Positions 26,756 to 37,467 are shown, counted from the first letter of the stretch. The stretch: 64,000 bases of DNA from an uncultured Apibacter sp. (GCA_945280365.1 CALYQD010000002.1:266444-330443); one strand, 5' to 3'. Translations and numbers: made by a program. Notes: generated by a model not told the origin, from the sequence alone.

Positions 26756-27781
26756 TTATTCTCTAAACTCAACTATAGCTCTAATAAAAGCTTCAGCGTT
26801 TTCTAGAGGCACATTGGGTAATATACCATGTCCTAAATTTGCAATATAACGTTGAACTCCAAAATCACGAATCATTTGTTGAGCTTCAGAATATATATTT
26901 TTTGGAGTTGACAATAATTTAGCCGGATCAAAATTCCCTTGCAAAGTAATAGCTTCTCCTGAAAATTCCCTTGCTTTTTGTGGAGTTATCGTCCAATCTA
27001 CTCCCAGTGCCGAAGCTTTTGATTGAGACATGGTTGGTAAGGCATACCAACATCCTTTACCAAAAACTATCACTGGAACTTTAGTTGCTAAAACCTCTAC
27101 TATTTGATCTATATATCTCCATGAAAACTCTTCATAATCTTTCGGAGAAAGTAAACCTCCCCAGCTATCAAAAATTTGTATAGCGTCTACCCCACTTTCT
27201 ACTTTTTTAAGCAAATATTGAATGGTATAATCAGTAATTTTTTGTAATAATAAATGGGCCCATTCTGGATTTTTAAAGCAAAATGATTTAGCTTTATCAA
27301 AAGTTTTGGACCCTTTTCCTTCTACAGCATAGCATAAAATCGTCCAAGGACTACCGGAAAATCCTATCAAAGGAATTTCATTATGTAAAAGCTCTTTTGT
27401 AATTGAAATAGCTTCCAAAACATATCCTAAACTTTCCTCTATCGGAGGATTTTGTAGTCTTTCAACATCTTGCTTAGAGGCTATCGGATTTTGCAAATAA
27501 GGCCCTACGGATTCCTTCATCTCAAAATTCAGTCCCATTGCTTGTGGAACAACTAAAATATCTGAAAATAAAATAGCAGAATCTATAGGAAATCTTTTTA
27601 CAGGCATCATAGTAATTTCCGCAGCCAATTCCGGCGTTTTACAACGGGTAAAAAAATCATACTTATCACGCAGTGCTCTAAATTCAGGCAAAAATCTTCC
27701 TGCTTGACGCATCATCCATACCGGAGGGCGTTTAACATTCTTACCTTTTAAAGCATCTAGAAATAAAGTATTTTTAATCAT
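26756..27781 (-). CDS. hemE: Uroporphyrinogen decarboxylase
   Basis: Removes four carboxyl groups from uroporphyrinogen III to give coproporphyrinogen III in haem synthesis. A 341-residue TIM-barrel enzyme with the N-terminal substrate motif [24 protein letters not shown] and [16 protein letters not shown], and late [11 protein letters not shown]. It overlaps hemD by eight bases, so the two are coupled. Haem supply fits the haem-rich oxidase genes elsewhere in the window. Confidence 0.96.
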   Translation of the reverse strand: MIKNTLFLDALKGKNVKRPPVWMMRQAGRFLPEFRALRDKYDFFTRCKTPELAAEITMMPVKRFPIDSAILFSDILVVPQAMGLNFEMKESVGPYLQNPIASKQDVERLQNPPIEESLGYVLEAISITKELLHNEIPLIGFSGSPWTILCYAVEGKGSKTFDKAKSFCFKNPEWAHLLLQKITDYTIQYLLKKVESGVDAIQIFDSWGGLLSPKDYEEFSWRYIDQIVEVLATKVPVIVFGKGCWYALPTMSQSKASALGVDWTITPQKAREFSGEAITLQGNFDPAKLLSTPKNIYSEAQQMIRDFGVQRYIANLGHGILPNVPLENAEAFIRAIVEFRE

Positions 27782-28427
27782 TTAGGGTCTTTTTTATTAG
27801 TTCAAGTAAAGATTCTTTAGTGGTTTCTTCAGGGTAATATATATCATAATTTCCCAACGTACTGACTGTCGCAGCTGTTGTTTTACCGCTTGTAAAGATA
27901 ATGGTTTCCTGTGGAATCTTATTCATAGAACTAAAAGATCTAACGGCTGAAGGACTTGTAAAAACTATTGCATCATACGTTTTATCAATCTTATGTGGAG
28001 TAAGAATTGTTTTATAACTCTCAATTCCAACCACTTCCACTCCATGTTCTCTTAACGTATCCGGTAAAATAGTGAGTGATAGATTTCCTTTAAAAAAAAC
28101 ATATTTTTTTATATCAGTCTCAAGCATTCTTTCTAACAAATCTTCTGCATAATTAGTTATAAATGCGATATCCCTGTTTTGTCCGTACAACTCTTTGGCT
28201 GTGCTTTTTCCCACTACAAAGAACTCTCCTTCTAATTCAATATCTTTAATGGCTTTTGCAGAATTTTTACTAGTTACAATATATGATTGCACATCCGGAG
28301 GTATATATTTAATGATATCGTAATAAGGATATATTTCTGTATATATAAAAGGAATATAATCAATTTCATATTCCTGCTCATAATCGTCAGGAATTGAGAA
28401 AGAAGAAGTAAATAATATTCTTTTCAT
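27774..28427 (-). CDS. hemD: Uroporphyrinogen-III synthase
   Basis: Closes hydroxymethylbilane into uroporphyrinogen III. A 217-residue protein of the poorly conserved HemD family, with [12 protein letters not shown], the [14 protein letters not shown]…[12 protein letters not shown] middle part and [13 protein letters not shown]…[13 protein letters not shown]. The identification is strengthened by the overlapping hemE. A TATATTTG box lies 17 bases before the ATG. Confidence 0.88.
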   Translation of the reverse strand: MKRILFTSSFSIPDDYEQEYEIDYIPFIYTEIYPYYDIIKYIPPDVQSYIVTSKNSAKAIKDIELEGEFFVVGKSTAKELYGQNRDIAFITNYAEDLLERMLETDIKKYVFFKGNLSLTILPDTLREHGVEVVGIESYKTILTPHKIDKTYDAIVFTSPSAVRSFSSMNKIPQETIIFTSGKTTAATVSTLGNYDIYYPEETTKESLLELIKKTLND

Positions 28428-28850
28428 ATCATTTTGATTTATACAAATATACTGTTTATTGCATGCACATAAAAAATCAATATTTAAAAAATTTATTGAT
28501 TTTAAATTTTATTGTATGATTTTTATATTTTTTATTCTTTTCATTAATTTTTTTAAGATAATATTCTCATAATTGTTAATTTATTGACAGGATTAAATTT
28601 ATTTTTCCAACTGTTGGTAAAATTTAAAATTCCTACGTAAGAAAATTCTTAAAAAATATTACTACTATGAATAATAACTTTTTTATACAGTCATAAAAAT
28701 TCCTACTTTTTTCAAGTTTATTCTTGAAAAAAAATACTTACTGGGATAATTAATTTTGTAGTTAAAATTTACATTTATTAACTAATTTAGGCGATTTTAT
28801 AGCTGAAAACTTCTTGTTTTTGCATATGATTTTTTGAAAAGATTTAAGAT
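28428..28850. other. Gene-free 423-base region before hemD
   Basis: Very AT-rich. It contains the hemD promoter box next to the gene and nothing else I can name; no strong hairpin, no tRNA, no protein-like frame. It separates hemDE from the ABC ATPase gene on the same strand. Confidence 0.5.
28444..28451 (-). promoter_or_regulatory. Bacteroidota -7 box for hemD–hemE
   Basis: Reads TATATTTG on the minus strand, a TAnnTTTG match, 17 bases before the hemD ATG. Confidence 0.55.
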
Positions 28851-29819
28851 CTATAATAGTTTTTGATATTCATAAAATTGTAGCTTACATTCTTTTCCAA
28901 TGGACAGCTCTTCTTCACTTATAAACCAAAATCTATTAAATTTTGAAACGCATTCTACTAGATAATGAGATCCTTGAAAATAACTTCTTATTACTTTTAC
29001 AGGTATACCTGTTTGAGAAATTACGAATTGATGCGGATAAACAATAATTTTATTTTCGTCTATCTCTTCAAAAAAATCCGGAAAATCTTCCGGCTTTATA
29101 ATGGTACTTTCGCCAAATAAATTTGCTACATACATAATTTCAGGATTTTTGTATAAATCATTGGGATTACCGTATCGTACAACTTTTCCTTCTTTTAAGA
29201 TCATCATTTCATCTGCATAAGCAAGAGCATCTTCTATCTCATGTGTAGCTAATATGATAGATATATTATTTTCTTTAGCAAAATCAAAAACGGCTCTCTT
29301 TAATACATTTTTCTTAAAAGTATCGACTTGAGAAAATGGTTCATCCAACAGAAGTACTGAAGGAGTTTGTGCTAGAGCTTTTGCTAAAGCTACTCTTTGT
29401 TTTTGACCTCCACTTAGTGAAATGGGTTTCTCATCAATATAGCTTGCCATGCCTACAATATCTAAAAGAAACATAATTCTATTTTGTTTCTCTTTTATAT
29501 CTATATTAGAAAGGAATTTACCAACATTTTCTCCTACAGTAGCATAGGGCATCAGCCCAAACTCCTGTTCCAAATATTTAAATTCAGGTTCTCCAGGAAC
29601 TAAATTCCCTTTAAATCCAGTTAATTTTCGTCCATTATAAAAAATTTCGCCGCTCTCCCACTCCAATAATCCGTAAATTAATTTTAAAACTGTACTTTTT
29701 CCACTTCCACTTTCCCCAACCAAGGCCAACATGTTTCCTTGCTGTAAGGTAAAAGATAGAGATTCTATGATTTTTTTATCTTCGGTATATGAAAAAAAGA
29801 GATTTTTAACTTCTAGCAT
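28851..29819 (-). CDS. Orphan ABC transporter ATP-binding protein
   Basis: A 322-residue ATPase with Walker A GESGSGKST, Q-loop (YLEQEFGLMPY), signature LSGGQKQRVALAKAL, Walker B VLLLDEPFSQVD and H-loop ATHEIED. After the ATPase core it has ~100 residues resembling the TOBE-type regulatory domain of ferric/polyamine/sulphate importers. No permease or binding protein lies beside it, so its partner is unknown. The start is the ATG at 29819; the frame reaches a TTG three codons earlier, but MLEVKNLFFSY is the usual beginning. Confidence 0.85.
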   Translation of the reverse strand: MLEVKNLFFSYTEDKKIIESLSFTLQQGNMLALVGESGSGKSTVLKLIYGLLEWESGEIFYNGRKLTGFKGNLVPGEPEFKYLEQEFGLMPYATVGENVGKFLSNIDIKEKQNRIMFLLDIVGMASYIDEKPISLSGGQKQRVALAKALAQTPSVLLLDEPFSQVDTFKKNVLKRAVFDFAKENNISIILATHEIEDALAYADEMMILKEGKVVRYGNPNDLYKNPEIMYVANLFGESTIIKPEDFPDFFEEIDENKIIVYPHQFVISQTGIPVKVIRSYFQGSHYLVECVSKFNRFWFISEEELSIGKECKLQFYEYQKLL

Positions 29820-29828
29820 ATAAATCAA

Positions 29829-30147
29829 TTTGTTAAATTCTTATGTATCCTTAATTGATCGCAAAGCGTATAATTTTGTAAATAATCAAGCATATTTTCA
29901 CAAATTTAAAATTTTAATACTAAAAAATTTCTTCCGAACTTTTATTTATTTTTTCATCAATAACTTAAAAATAAAAAATATTTGAAATGATTAAAAATAA
30001 AATTTTATTTTTATCTCTATTTTTTAAAATATTATTTCTTAATAATCACTTATCCAGTAATTAAATTAATGTATCTTTCAGCATGCTTACTATTTATTAT
30101 GTACATAAAAAATTGCAATTTTGCAGGTACAAAAATGTACCTCACGC
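29829..30147. other. Divergent intergenic region before topB
   Basis: About 320 AT-rich bases between the ABC ATPase and topB. I see a CAATTTTG near-promoter box at 30116–30123 and a short inverted repeat (AGGTAC / GTACCT, 30125–30142) just before the topB ATG, nothing more. Confidence 0.4.
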
Positions 30148-32241
30148 ATGAAAGTATGTATTGCTGAAAAACCAAGCGTTGCTAAAGATATTGCCCAAAT
30201 TTTGGGGGCTAAAGAAAGAAAAGATGGATATTATCAAGGAAATGGATATCAGGTAACCTGGACTTTTGGGCATTTATGTACTCTAAAAGAGCCTCATGAT
30301 TATAATCCGAATTGGAAATTCTGGTATTTGGAAGACCTTCCAATTATCCCCACAAATTTTGGTATCAAGCTCATATCAAATAAAGGAGTAGAAAAACAAT
30401 TCAAAATTATAAAAAATCTGGTTTCCGAGTGTGACGAAGTAATAAATTGCGGAGATGCGGGACAAGAAGGAGAACTAATTCAACGGTGGGTATTATTAAA
30501 AGCCAAATGTAAAGTCCCTGTAAAACGTTTATGGATATCGTCGTTAACAGAACAGTCTATCAAAGAAGGATTTGAAAATCTCAAAGACTCTTCACTATAT
30601 GAAAATCTATATTCAGCAGGTAGCGCTCGTGCCATTGGAGATTGGCTTTTGGGAATAAATGCCACTCGATTGTTTACTAAAAAATTTGCTTCCAATAAAA
30701 CTCTACTATCAATTGGAAGAGTTCAAACACCTACCTTGGCCATGATTGTACAACGGCAGAAAGAAATTGAATCTTTTATTATTGAAGAATATTGGGAATT
30801 AAAAACTATCTATAAAGATGTTGAATTTAACGCCGATATTGACCGTTTAAAAACTGAAGAAAGAGCAAAAAAGGGATTAGAGTATTTACAAAAATATCCG
30901 TTTGAAATAATTTCTTTCGAAAAGAAAGAGGGAAAGGAAAAAAATCCAAGATTGTTTGATCTTACTTCTTTACAAGTCGAAGCAAATAAGAAATACGGTT
31001 ATTCTGCAGATAATACCTTAAAATATATACAAAGTCTGTATGAAAAAAAGTTAGTTACATATCCTCGGGTAGATACAACTTATCTTTCTGAAGACTTATA
31101 TCCAAAAATTCATGGAATTCTTTCCAGCATGAAATATTATGAAACCCTTATTTCTTTTCTTTTAAAGAATCCTATTCCTAAATCCAAAGCTGTATTCGAT
31201 GACACCAAAGTAACCGATCATCATGCGATCATACCCACCGATGTATCGCCGGAAGGAATTTCATCTGATGAAAAAAAGATATATGATTTGGTAGCTCGAA
31301 GATTTATTGCTGCATTTTATCCAGAATGTAAGATTTCTAATACTTTGGTTACTTCAAAAGTTGGCGAAATCCCATTTAAAGCTAGTGGAAAACAAATTTT
31401 AGAACCTGGTTGGAGAATAATATATGAGCAAGATAAAAAGAATGAAAAAGAAGAAAATTTAATTCCTGTTTTTCAAGTCGGAGAAAGCGGGCCTCATAAA
31501 CCGTTTATCCACCAAGGCAAGACTTCTCCACCTAAATATTATACGGAAGCCTCTTTATTGAGAAGTATGGAAACAGCCGGAAAGCAGGTTGAAGATGAAG
31601 AAATGAGAGAAGTATTAAAGGATAATGGAATTGGTAGACCATCAACTAGAGCAAATATCATTGAAACCTTACTTCATCGAAAGTACATTGAAAAAAAAAG
31701 GAAAAATATATATGCTACTCCAACAGGAATGGATTTGATAGATACTATACAAAGTGAATTATTGAAGAGTGTAGAGCTTACCGGACTTTGGGAAAAAAAA
31801 CTTAGGTTAATTGAAAAAGGCACCTATTCTTCCGATCTTTTTAAAAAGGAACTCATAGAAATGGTAACTAATCTCACACAAGAAGTTAAAAATAGCCAAT
31901 ACCGTAGAATCTCAGTACAAGATAAAAAGAATGTAGAAAATAAGAATATTCATAAAAAATCAAACACTAATTCACAATCTGTGGAGGAATTGTTATGCCC
32001 TAAATGTAACGCTCGTAAGTTAATAAAAGGAAAATCTGCATACGGATGTTCCAATTATAAAAATTGTGATTTTACCGTTCCCTTTGAAATATACGGTAAA
32101 AAATTGTCTTTAAAGCAAATTTCTGATTTAATATGTAAAGGTAAAACTTCAAAAATAAAAGGCCTTATAAATCCGGAAACCCATGAGAAAACAGAAGGTA
32201 TTTTATCTTTTGATAAAAATTTCGGAATAGTATTTGAATAA
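30148..32241 (+). CDS. topB: DNA topoisomerase III
   Basis: A type IA topoisomerase of about 697 residues that decatenates single-stranded DNA junctions. The Toprim domain starts at once (MKVCIAEKPSVAKDIAQILG; acidic cluster NCGDAGQEGELIQRW). The catalytic tyrosine is Y305 in LVTYPRVDT. The end carries a four-cysteine zinc finger (CPKCNA…GCSNYKNCDF). The frame is open from a TTG at 30121, but ATG 30148 gives the conserved start. It is monocistronic. Confidence 0.95.
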   Translation: MKVCIAEKPSVAKDIAQILGAKERKDGYYQGNGYQVTWTFGHLCTLKEPHDYNPNWKFWYLEDLPIIPTNFGIKLISNKGVEKQFKIIKNLVSECDEVINCGDAGQEGELIQRWVLLKAKCKVPVKRLWISSLTEQSIKEGFENLKDSSLYENLYSAGSARAIGDWLLGINATRLFTKKFASNKTLLSIGRVQTPTLAMIVQRQKEIESFIIEEYWELKTIYKDVEFNADIDRLKTEERAKKGLEYLQKYPFEIISFEKKEGKEKNPRLFDLTSLQVEANKKYGYSADNTLKYIQSLYEKKLVTYPRVDTTYLSEDLYPKIHGILSSMKYYETLISFLLKNPIPKSKAVFDDTKVTDHHAIIPTDVSPEGISSDEKKIYDLVARRFIAAFYPECKISNTLVTSKVGEIPFKASGKQILEPGWRIIYEQDKKNEKEENLIPVFQVGESGPHKPFIHQGKTSPPKYYTEASLLRSMETAGKQVEDEEMREVLKDNGIGRPSTRANIIETLLHRKYIEKKRKNIYATPTGMDLIDTIQSELLKSVELTGLWEKKLRLIEKGTYSSDLFKKELIEMVTNLTQEVKNSQYRRISVQDKKNVENKNIHKKSNTNSQSVEELLCPKCNARKLIKGKSAYGCSNYKNCDFTVPFEIYGKKLSLKQISDLICKGKTSKIKGLINPETHEKTEGILSFDKNFGIVFE

Positions 32242-32315
32242 TAGTTAAAGTATTAGTTGATTATATTATTTTAAAATTTAATTTATTTTTACAATCTTAA
32301 TTAATTTTATTTTTT

Positions 32316-32708
32316 ATGGGTTTTATAAAAGAATTTAAAGATTTTGCCTTACGTGGAAATGTTATCGATATGGCTGTTGGTGTAATTATCGGTGGTGCTT
32401 TTAATCAAATTATTACTTCTTTAGTGGAAGATATTATTACTCCTTTAGTTCTGAATCCTGCCCTTAAAATGGCAGATTTAACAGATTTAGCTAAATTAAC
32501 CATTCCGGGTACAGCTATTAAGTACGGTAATTTTCTTTCTACATGTTTATCTTTTATAATTATAGCTTTTTGTCTATTTACCATGATTAAAGTAATTAAT
32601 AAGCTTAATAAGAAAGATGAGAACAAAAAAGAACAAGATAATACACCAAAACCACCTTCCCAAGAAGAATTACTAACTGAAATAAGAGATTTGCTTAGAA
32701 ATAAATAA
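32316..32708 (+). CDS. mscL: Large-conductance mechanosensitive channel
   Basis: A 130-residue MscL with the N-terminal FIKEFKDFALRGNVIDMAVGVIIGGAFNQIITSLVEDIITP signature over the first membrane helix, a short loop, a second helix (FLSTCLSFIIIAFCLFTMIKVINKL) and a charged C-terminal helix (SQEELLTEIRDLLRNK). It opens under membrane tension to release osmolytes. A strong bidirectional terminator follows directly. Confidence 0.96.
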   Translation: MGFIKEFKDFALRGNVIDMAVGVIIGGAFNQIITSLVEDIITPLVLNPALKMADLTDLAKLTIPGTAIKYGNFLSTCLSFIIIAFCLFTMIKVINKLNKKDENKKEQDNTPKPPSQEELLTEIRDLLRNK

Positions 32709-32740
32709 AAAAAATCCTAACAAATGTTAGGATTTTTTTT
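32707..32740. terminator. Bidirectional terminator between mscL and the FadL-type gene
   Basis: A-run, then TCCTAAC–AAAT–GTTAGGA hairpin, then eight or more Ts; symmetrical, so it can serve both convergent genes. Confidence 0.85.
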
Positions 32741-32754
32741 ATTAAAATTATTTT

Positions 32755-34191
32755 TTAAAATCTCATGCCTAATGTTAACACAAAATTATTTTGTGTATTA
32801 TTAACTTTTCCAAAATAGGGCTTATTCAAATCAAGATTTACATTTGATCCATCAACTGTATAAAAATCACCAGATAGAGTCGTATGATAATCTGTTTTTA
32901 TATTTTGATATCCTAAATCAACAAAAAACACCCCTATATCGTATCCTACACCAAAAGACAATTTATTTTTTTCTCCAGCTAAATAGTTTTTTACATATAC
33001 CGGACTTGAATCATTATCCCATACACCGGCTATAGATTGATCTTTTATTGGAGAAGAGGCATAAGCATATCCAGCTCTTAATTTAAGTTCTTTGAATCTA
33101 TATTCTAACCCTGCACGATATTCTTGAGAATTTCTAACATAATTATTTACAAAGTTATTGTTAAGTCTATAATCTACATCTCCTTTAAACTCCATATCCT
33201 TATTGAAATAATTAATAAAATCAAAATTAAATGCCAAAGAATTATCATCATCAAAAATATTTGATGCAAAGGCACCACTCAAAACAATTTTTCCCGGGGA
33301 CACATTTTTATAACGATCATAATATATATAATCTTGGAAAAATTGTCCTTTATCATTAACACTATACACCCATCTATAATCATCCATATCAGACCACCAA
33401 ATCGGAGTATGATAAGCAGCACCTAAACGTATTTCAGGTGTGATCTTCCCTATTACCCCTACATTTAATCCGAAACCGTTTGCTTCTTGACTATAAGGAG
33501 TTAATTGTTCATCAAATCTCATATATTCTCCGTCAACAGTGTTTCTATGACCGTATTCTGAGCTCCTATCAACATTTAAATAATGCCAATCAAAACCAAT
33601 ACCGAAATAAATTTTATCCATATAATTGGTAGCAAAACTCAATTTCAATTTTGATTTATATCCATCAGTATATTGATCGTAATTAGCCATCTCATAGGTC
33701 TGATTTACGTTATCTTTGTTAGGAAATAAATAATTTATTTTTGAATTGCGTGAAAAATACACATCATTATCTACCCTTTGGTAAGAAAAATTTACTCCAA
33801 AATTTACTTTAAGCAGATCTGATTCATCCCCCAATGCTAAAGCAATCCCCGCTGCGGGAACATTAAAGTTGGTATCTGTATTGGAATTTACACCATTACC
33901 CATAGTAGCTTTATTCTTATTTGACAATACACCCATCGAAATATTAGCTACAGAATTTCTAAAAATACCTAACCCGGCAGGATTGGTCTCTACAGCGCTT
34001 AAATCTCCTCCTAAAGCACCCATAGATTCTCCCATACCAATATATCGTGCTGTTCCTGAAGTATTATTGGAATTATCTCCAAAAATATTAAAAGCATCTG
34101 AAACGTCATTTGGATAAAATTGGGTTGTCTGAGATTTCACTGTCATGACTAATGATGAAAGAATAAATCCATATAACAATTTCTTATTCAT
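32755..34191 (-). CDS. FadL/OmpP1-type outer membrane transport protein
   Basis: A 478-residue outer membrane beta-barrel with signal peptide (cut near VKSQ) and the OmpP1/FadL/TodX hallmark RYIGMGESMGALGGDLSAVETNPAGLGIFR near the start. It ends with an aromatic residue (TLGMRF), as outer membrane barrels do. The family passes hydrophobic compounds such as fatty acids. It lies 22 bases after the repeat-containing lipoprotein gene, so the two are probably one operon, divergent from proS. Confidence 0.88.
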   Translation of the reverse strand: MNKKLLYGFILSSLVMTVKSQTTQFYPNDVSDAFNIFGDNSNNTSGTARYIGMGESMGALGGDLSAVETNPAGLGIFRNSVANISMGVLSNKNKATMGNGVNSNTDTNFNVPAAGIALALGDESDLLKVNFGVNFSYQRVDNDVYFSRNSKINYLFPNKDNVNQTYEMANYDQYTDGYKSKLKLSFATNYMDKIYFGIGFDWHYLNVDRSSEYGHRNTVDGEYMRFDEQLTPYSQEANGFGLNVGVIGKITPEIRLGAAYHTPIWWSDMDDYRWVYSVNDKGQFFQDYIYYDRYKNVSPGKIVLSGAFASNIFDDDNSLAFNFDFINYFNKDMEFKGDVDYRLNNNFVNNYVRNSQEYRAGLEYRFKELKLRAGYAYASSPIKDQSIAGVWDNDSSPVYVKNYLAGEKNKLSFGVGYDIGVFFVDLGYQNIKTDYHTTLSGDFYTVDGSNVNLDLNKPYFGKVNNTQNNFVLTLGMRF

Positions 34192-34213
34192 AATTTGAGT
34201 TTTTTATTATTTA

Positions 34214-35740
34214 TTATCTTCGACCTCCAATAGATCCTCCACGACTTCCTCCTCCAATAGATCCTCCACGACTTCCACTACTTATGGAACCTCCTCCTAT
34301 TCCACCTCGACTTCCTGAGCTTGGAACTTGATAGGTTGGGGAAGACATACGCGTGGAACCGGAATCATAATTTCTAGATCCTCTTGTTACTCCATTAGAT
34401 CTTGATCCATTTGAATTACCTATAGTATTTCCTGAATTCCCTTGTGTTGTCCCTACATTATTTCTAGATCCTCTTATTCCTCCGTTAGATCTCGATCCGT
34501 TTGAATTACCTATAGTATTTCCTGAATTCCCTTGTGTTGTCCCTACATTATTTCTAGATCCTCTTATTCCTCCGTTAGATCTCGATCCGTTTGAATTACC
34601 TATAGTATTTCCTGAATTCCCTTGTGTTGTCCCTACATTATTTCTAGATCCTCTTATTCCTCCGTTAGATCTTGATCCGTTTGAATTACCTATTGTATTT
34701 TCTGAATTCCCTTGTGTTGTCCCTACATTATTTCTAGATCCTCTTATTCCTCCGTTAGATCTTGATCCGTTTGAATTACCTATAGTATTTTCTGAATTCC
34801 CTTGTATTGTCCCTATATTATTTCTAGATACTCTTATTTCTCCGTTAGATCTTGATCCGTTTGAATTACTTATCGTATTATTCCTTGAACCAGAAACTAT
34901 ACCTGAATTATTTCTTGAAATAGCCAAATCGTTGCCTCTACTTCCAGAAATAATCGTATTTCTATTATTTTGTCTTTGTATACCTTGAATTTGCCTTGAA
35001 CGGGATGTTCCATAAGACCTAGATATGTATGAACTTCCTCTATAACTATTTAAATAAGCCGATCTTGAACCATAACTAGGATAGTATCTTGAACAACACC
35101 ATCCATTATTCCAATAATGATGATGAGGTCTCCAATACCCCGGATAGTATCCCCAAGATGGCCCCCAGTAAGAAGGGTAATCCCAGCCAGACCAACCCCA
35201 GCCAATTGATACACCCCAGTTCCATCCATAATAAGGTCTCCAATAACTTCTCCACCCCCAATACGGATCGACCCAATAATTAGAATAATAAGGACCGTAA
35301 CCTCCATAATAATAATTATTTACTATAGTAACATCATCGTCTCCCCAATTGTCTTTACTGTAATTGTAAGTATAAGACCGATCTATTTGCTCACTATAAT
35401 GATTGGTGCTATTTGTACTAATATCTTCAGAAGAATCATTATCATCATACAATAAGTCACTTGCATTAGAAGTAGGATCTATATATTTCTTTCCTATGCG
35501 TACTTCAGTAGAATTTTGGCTCTCAACGGATGATTTTGAATCGTCATCGTATACATAATCGTAAGACGCTTGTTGCTTTTTTTTCTTTTTATTTTTGTGA
35601 GTTTTATGAGAATAATATACGCTATCCTCACCGGCATATGAAGTTTGACCTACGTAACATGACGTTAAAAAAACTGACACTATTAATAGAGCACATACTT
35701 TCATGAAAACTCGTCCTAAATTACAACTGATATTCTTCAT
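34214..35740 (-). CDS. Repeat-rich lipoprotein of unknown function
   Basis: A 508-residue protein with a lipoprotein signal (LLIVSVFLTSC; the ATG at 35704 is an alternative, shorter start). The mature part opens with a Lys/Ser/Asp-rich region, then a Tyr/Trp/Gly-rich block (for example WVDPYWGWRSYWRPYYGW), then about 5.6 copies of a 30-residue repeat (NSNGSRSNGGIRGSRNNVGT…) and a Gly/Ser/Arg tail (GGSRGGSIGGRR). No catalytic domain is visible. The composition suggests an exported, disordered, basic surface protein. It is cotranscribed with the FadL-type gene (22 bases). The repeat number is likely to vary between strains. Confidence 0.75.
   Translation of the reverse strand: MKNISCNLGRVFMKVCALLIVSVFLTSCYVGQTSYAGEDSVYYSHKTHKNKKKKKQQASYDYVYDDDSKSSVESQNSTEVRIGKKYIDPTSNASDLLYDDNDSSEDISTNSTNHYSEQIDRSYTYNYSKDNWGDDDVTIVNNYYYGGYGPYYSNYWVDPYWGWRSYWRPYYGWNWGVSIGWGWSGWDYPSYWGPSWGYYPGYWRPHHHYWNNGWCCSRYYPSYGSRSAYLNSYRGSSYISRSYGTSRSRQIQGIQRQNNRNTIISGSRGNDLAISRNNSGIVSGSRNNTISNSNGSRSNGEIRVSRNNIGTIQGNSENTIGNSNGSRSNGGIRGSRNNVGTTQGNSENTIGNSNGSRSNGGIRGSRNNVGTTQGNSGNTIGNSNGSRSNGGIRGSRNNVGTTQGNSGNTIGNSNGSRSNGGIRGSRNNVGTTQGNSGNTIGNSNGSRSNGVTRGSRNYDSGSTRMSSPTYQVPSSGSRGGIGGGSISSGSRGGSIGGGSRGGSIGGRR
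34366..34880. repeat. 90-base tandem repeat, about 5.6 copies
   Basis: The unit recurs every 90 bases (for example the string CTTGTGTTGT at 34441, 34531, 34621 and 34711, with one mismatch at 34801). It is in frame and encodes a 30-residue repeat. The copies towards the C-terminal coding end are almost identical, the outer ones differ at several bases, as expected from recent expansion. Confidence 0.93.
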
Positions 35741-35912
35741 GATATTTTTTTAGTAGTTTATATATTTATTATACTTTTGTTCTTAAATCATTTTGATTCA
35801 CAAAAGTCATACCAATTTAAGAAAAAACAAAGGTCACAATTGTAAGGTGACTAAATAATTTAAGTATGATAACAGCAAATTAAATATAAGTTTAAAACAT
35901 TAGAAAAGCAAT

Positions 35913-37385
35913 ATGGCAACACTTACATCAAGAGAAGATGATTACAGTAAATGGTATAACGAACTGGTAATTAAGGCAGACATGGCTGAAAATTCGGGGG
36001 TTAGAGGATGTATGGTTATTAAACCGTATGGTTATGCTATATGGGAAAAAATGCAACATCATTTAGATCAAATGTTTAAAGATACAGGACATGAAAATGC
36101 GTATTTTCCTTTATTTATCCCTAAATCTTACTTATCTAAAGAATCAGATCATGTAGAAGGATTTGCCAAAGAATGTGCTGTGGTTACTCATTACAGATTA
36201 AAAAATGCTCCTGACGGTCATGGGGTGGTAGTAGACCCGGAAGCTAAATTAGAAGAGGAATTGATTGTAAGACCCACTTCTGAAACGATTATATGGAATA
36301 CTTATAAAAATTGGATTAAATCTCATCGTGATTTGCCTATTCTTATTAATCAATGGGCCAATGTGGTTCGTTGGGAAATGAGAACCCGACTATTTTTAAG
36401 AACTGCAGAGTTTTTATGGCAAGAAGGTCATACGGCTCATGTATCTAAAGAAGAAGCTATAGAGGAAGCAGAAAAAATGTTGAAAGTTTATACCGAATTT
36501 GTAGAAAATTTTATGGCAATACCTGTAATACAAGGAGTAAAATCTCCGGCCGAAAGGTTTGCCGGTGCGGAAGAAACCTATTGCATTGAGGCAATGATGC
36601 AAGACGGTAAAGCACTACAAGCGGGAACTTCCCATTTTTTAGGACAGAATTTTGCCAAAGCATTTGATGTAAAATATCAATCTAAAGAGGGGAAACAAGA
36701 ATATGTATGGGCTACATCTTGGGGGGTATCTACACGTCTTATAGGGGCTCTGATTATGTCCCATTCTGATAATAACGGCTTGGTACTTCCTCCGAAAATC
36801 GCTCCAATTCAAGTAGTTATTGTACCTATACATAAAACCGAAGATCAATTAAATGCTATTGCCGATCTGGCTTACACGCTTAAATCTCAACTTAAACAAA
36901 TGAATATCAGTCTTAAATTTGATGACAGAACTGAATACAAGCCGGGATGGAAATTTAACGAATATGAATTAAAAGGGGTACCTGTACGGATAGCCATAGG
37001 CCCGAAAGACCTTGAGAACAGACAAGTTGAAATTGCTCGTAGAGATACTTTGGAGAAACATTTGCATTCTGTGGACGGATTGGCTGAATATATCCAAAGC
37101 TTACTACAAGATATTCAACAAAATATTTTTAATAAAGCAAAAGAACGTAGAGACTCATTAATAACTGAAGTAAATACGTACGATGAATTTAAAAAAGTTT
37201 TAGATGAGAAAGGAGGATTTGTTTCTGCACATTGGGACGGTTCTTTGGAAGTGGAAGAAAAAATTAAAGCCGAAACTAAAGCAACTATTAGATGCATCCC
37301 TCTAGATGCTAAAGAAGAAAATGGTGTATGTATTTACTCCGGAAAACCTTCCCAAAGAAGAGTTTTATTTGCTCGAGCTTATTAA
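35913..37385 (+). CDS. proS: Prolyl-tRNA synthetase, archaeal/eukaryal type
   Basis: A 490-residue class II synthetase that charges tRNA-Pro. Motif 2 ([35 protein letters not shown]) and motif 3 ([13 protein letters not shown]) are present, followed by the anticodon-binding domain and the C-terminal zinc-type domain ending ARAY. It lacks the editing insertion of the long bacterial form. A clean terminator follows. No obvious promoter box; the 172 bases upstream separate it from the divergent lipoprotein gene. Confidence 0.96.
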   Translation: MATLTSREDDYSKWYNELVIKADMAENSGVRGCMVIKPYGYAIWEKMQHHLDQMFKDTGHENAYFPLFIPKSYLSKESDHVEGFAKECAVVTHYRLKNAPDGHGVVVDPEAKLEEELIVRPTSETIIWNTYKNWIKSHRDLPILINQWANVVRWEMRTRLFLRTAEFLWQEGHTAHVSKEEAIEEAEKMLKVYTEFVENFMAIPVIQGVKSPAERFAGAEETYCIEAMMQDGKALQAGTSHFLGQNFAKAFDVKYQSKEGKQEYVWATSWGVSTRLIGALIMSHSDNNGLVLPPKIAPIQVVIVPIHKTEDQLNAIADLAYTLKSQLKQMNISLKFDDRTEYKPGWKFNEYELKGVPVRIAIGPKDLENRQVEIARRDTLEKHLHSVDGLAEYIQSLLQDIQQNIFNKAKERRDSLITEVNTYDEFKKVLDEKGGFVSAHWDGSLEVEEKIKAETKATIRCIPLDAKEENGVCIYSGKPSQRRVLFARAY

Positions 37386-37467
37386 TGCTTATTTAGCTGT
37401 TGTAATTTCGCATTTTCGAAAAAATTTTAAATGAGATTTTTATTAATTAAATAAACATAGAATAATG

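Noticed and set aside
37403..37410. TAATTTCG as a promoter for waaA
   Set aside because: It lies before the proS terminator at 37468–37500, so a transcript from it would be stopped before reaching waaA; one base is also off the consensus.
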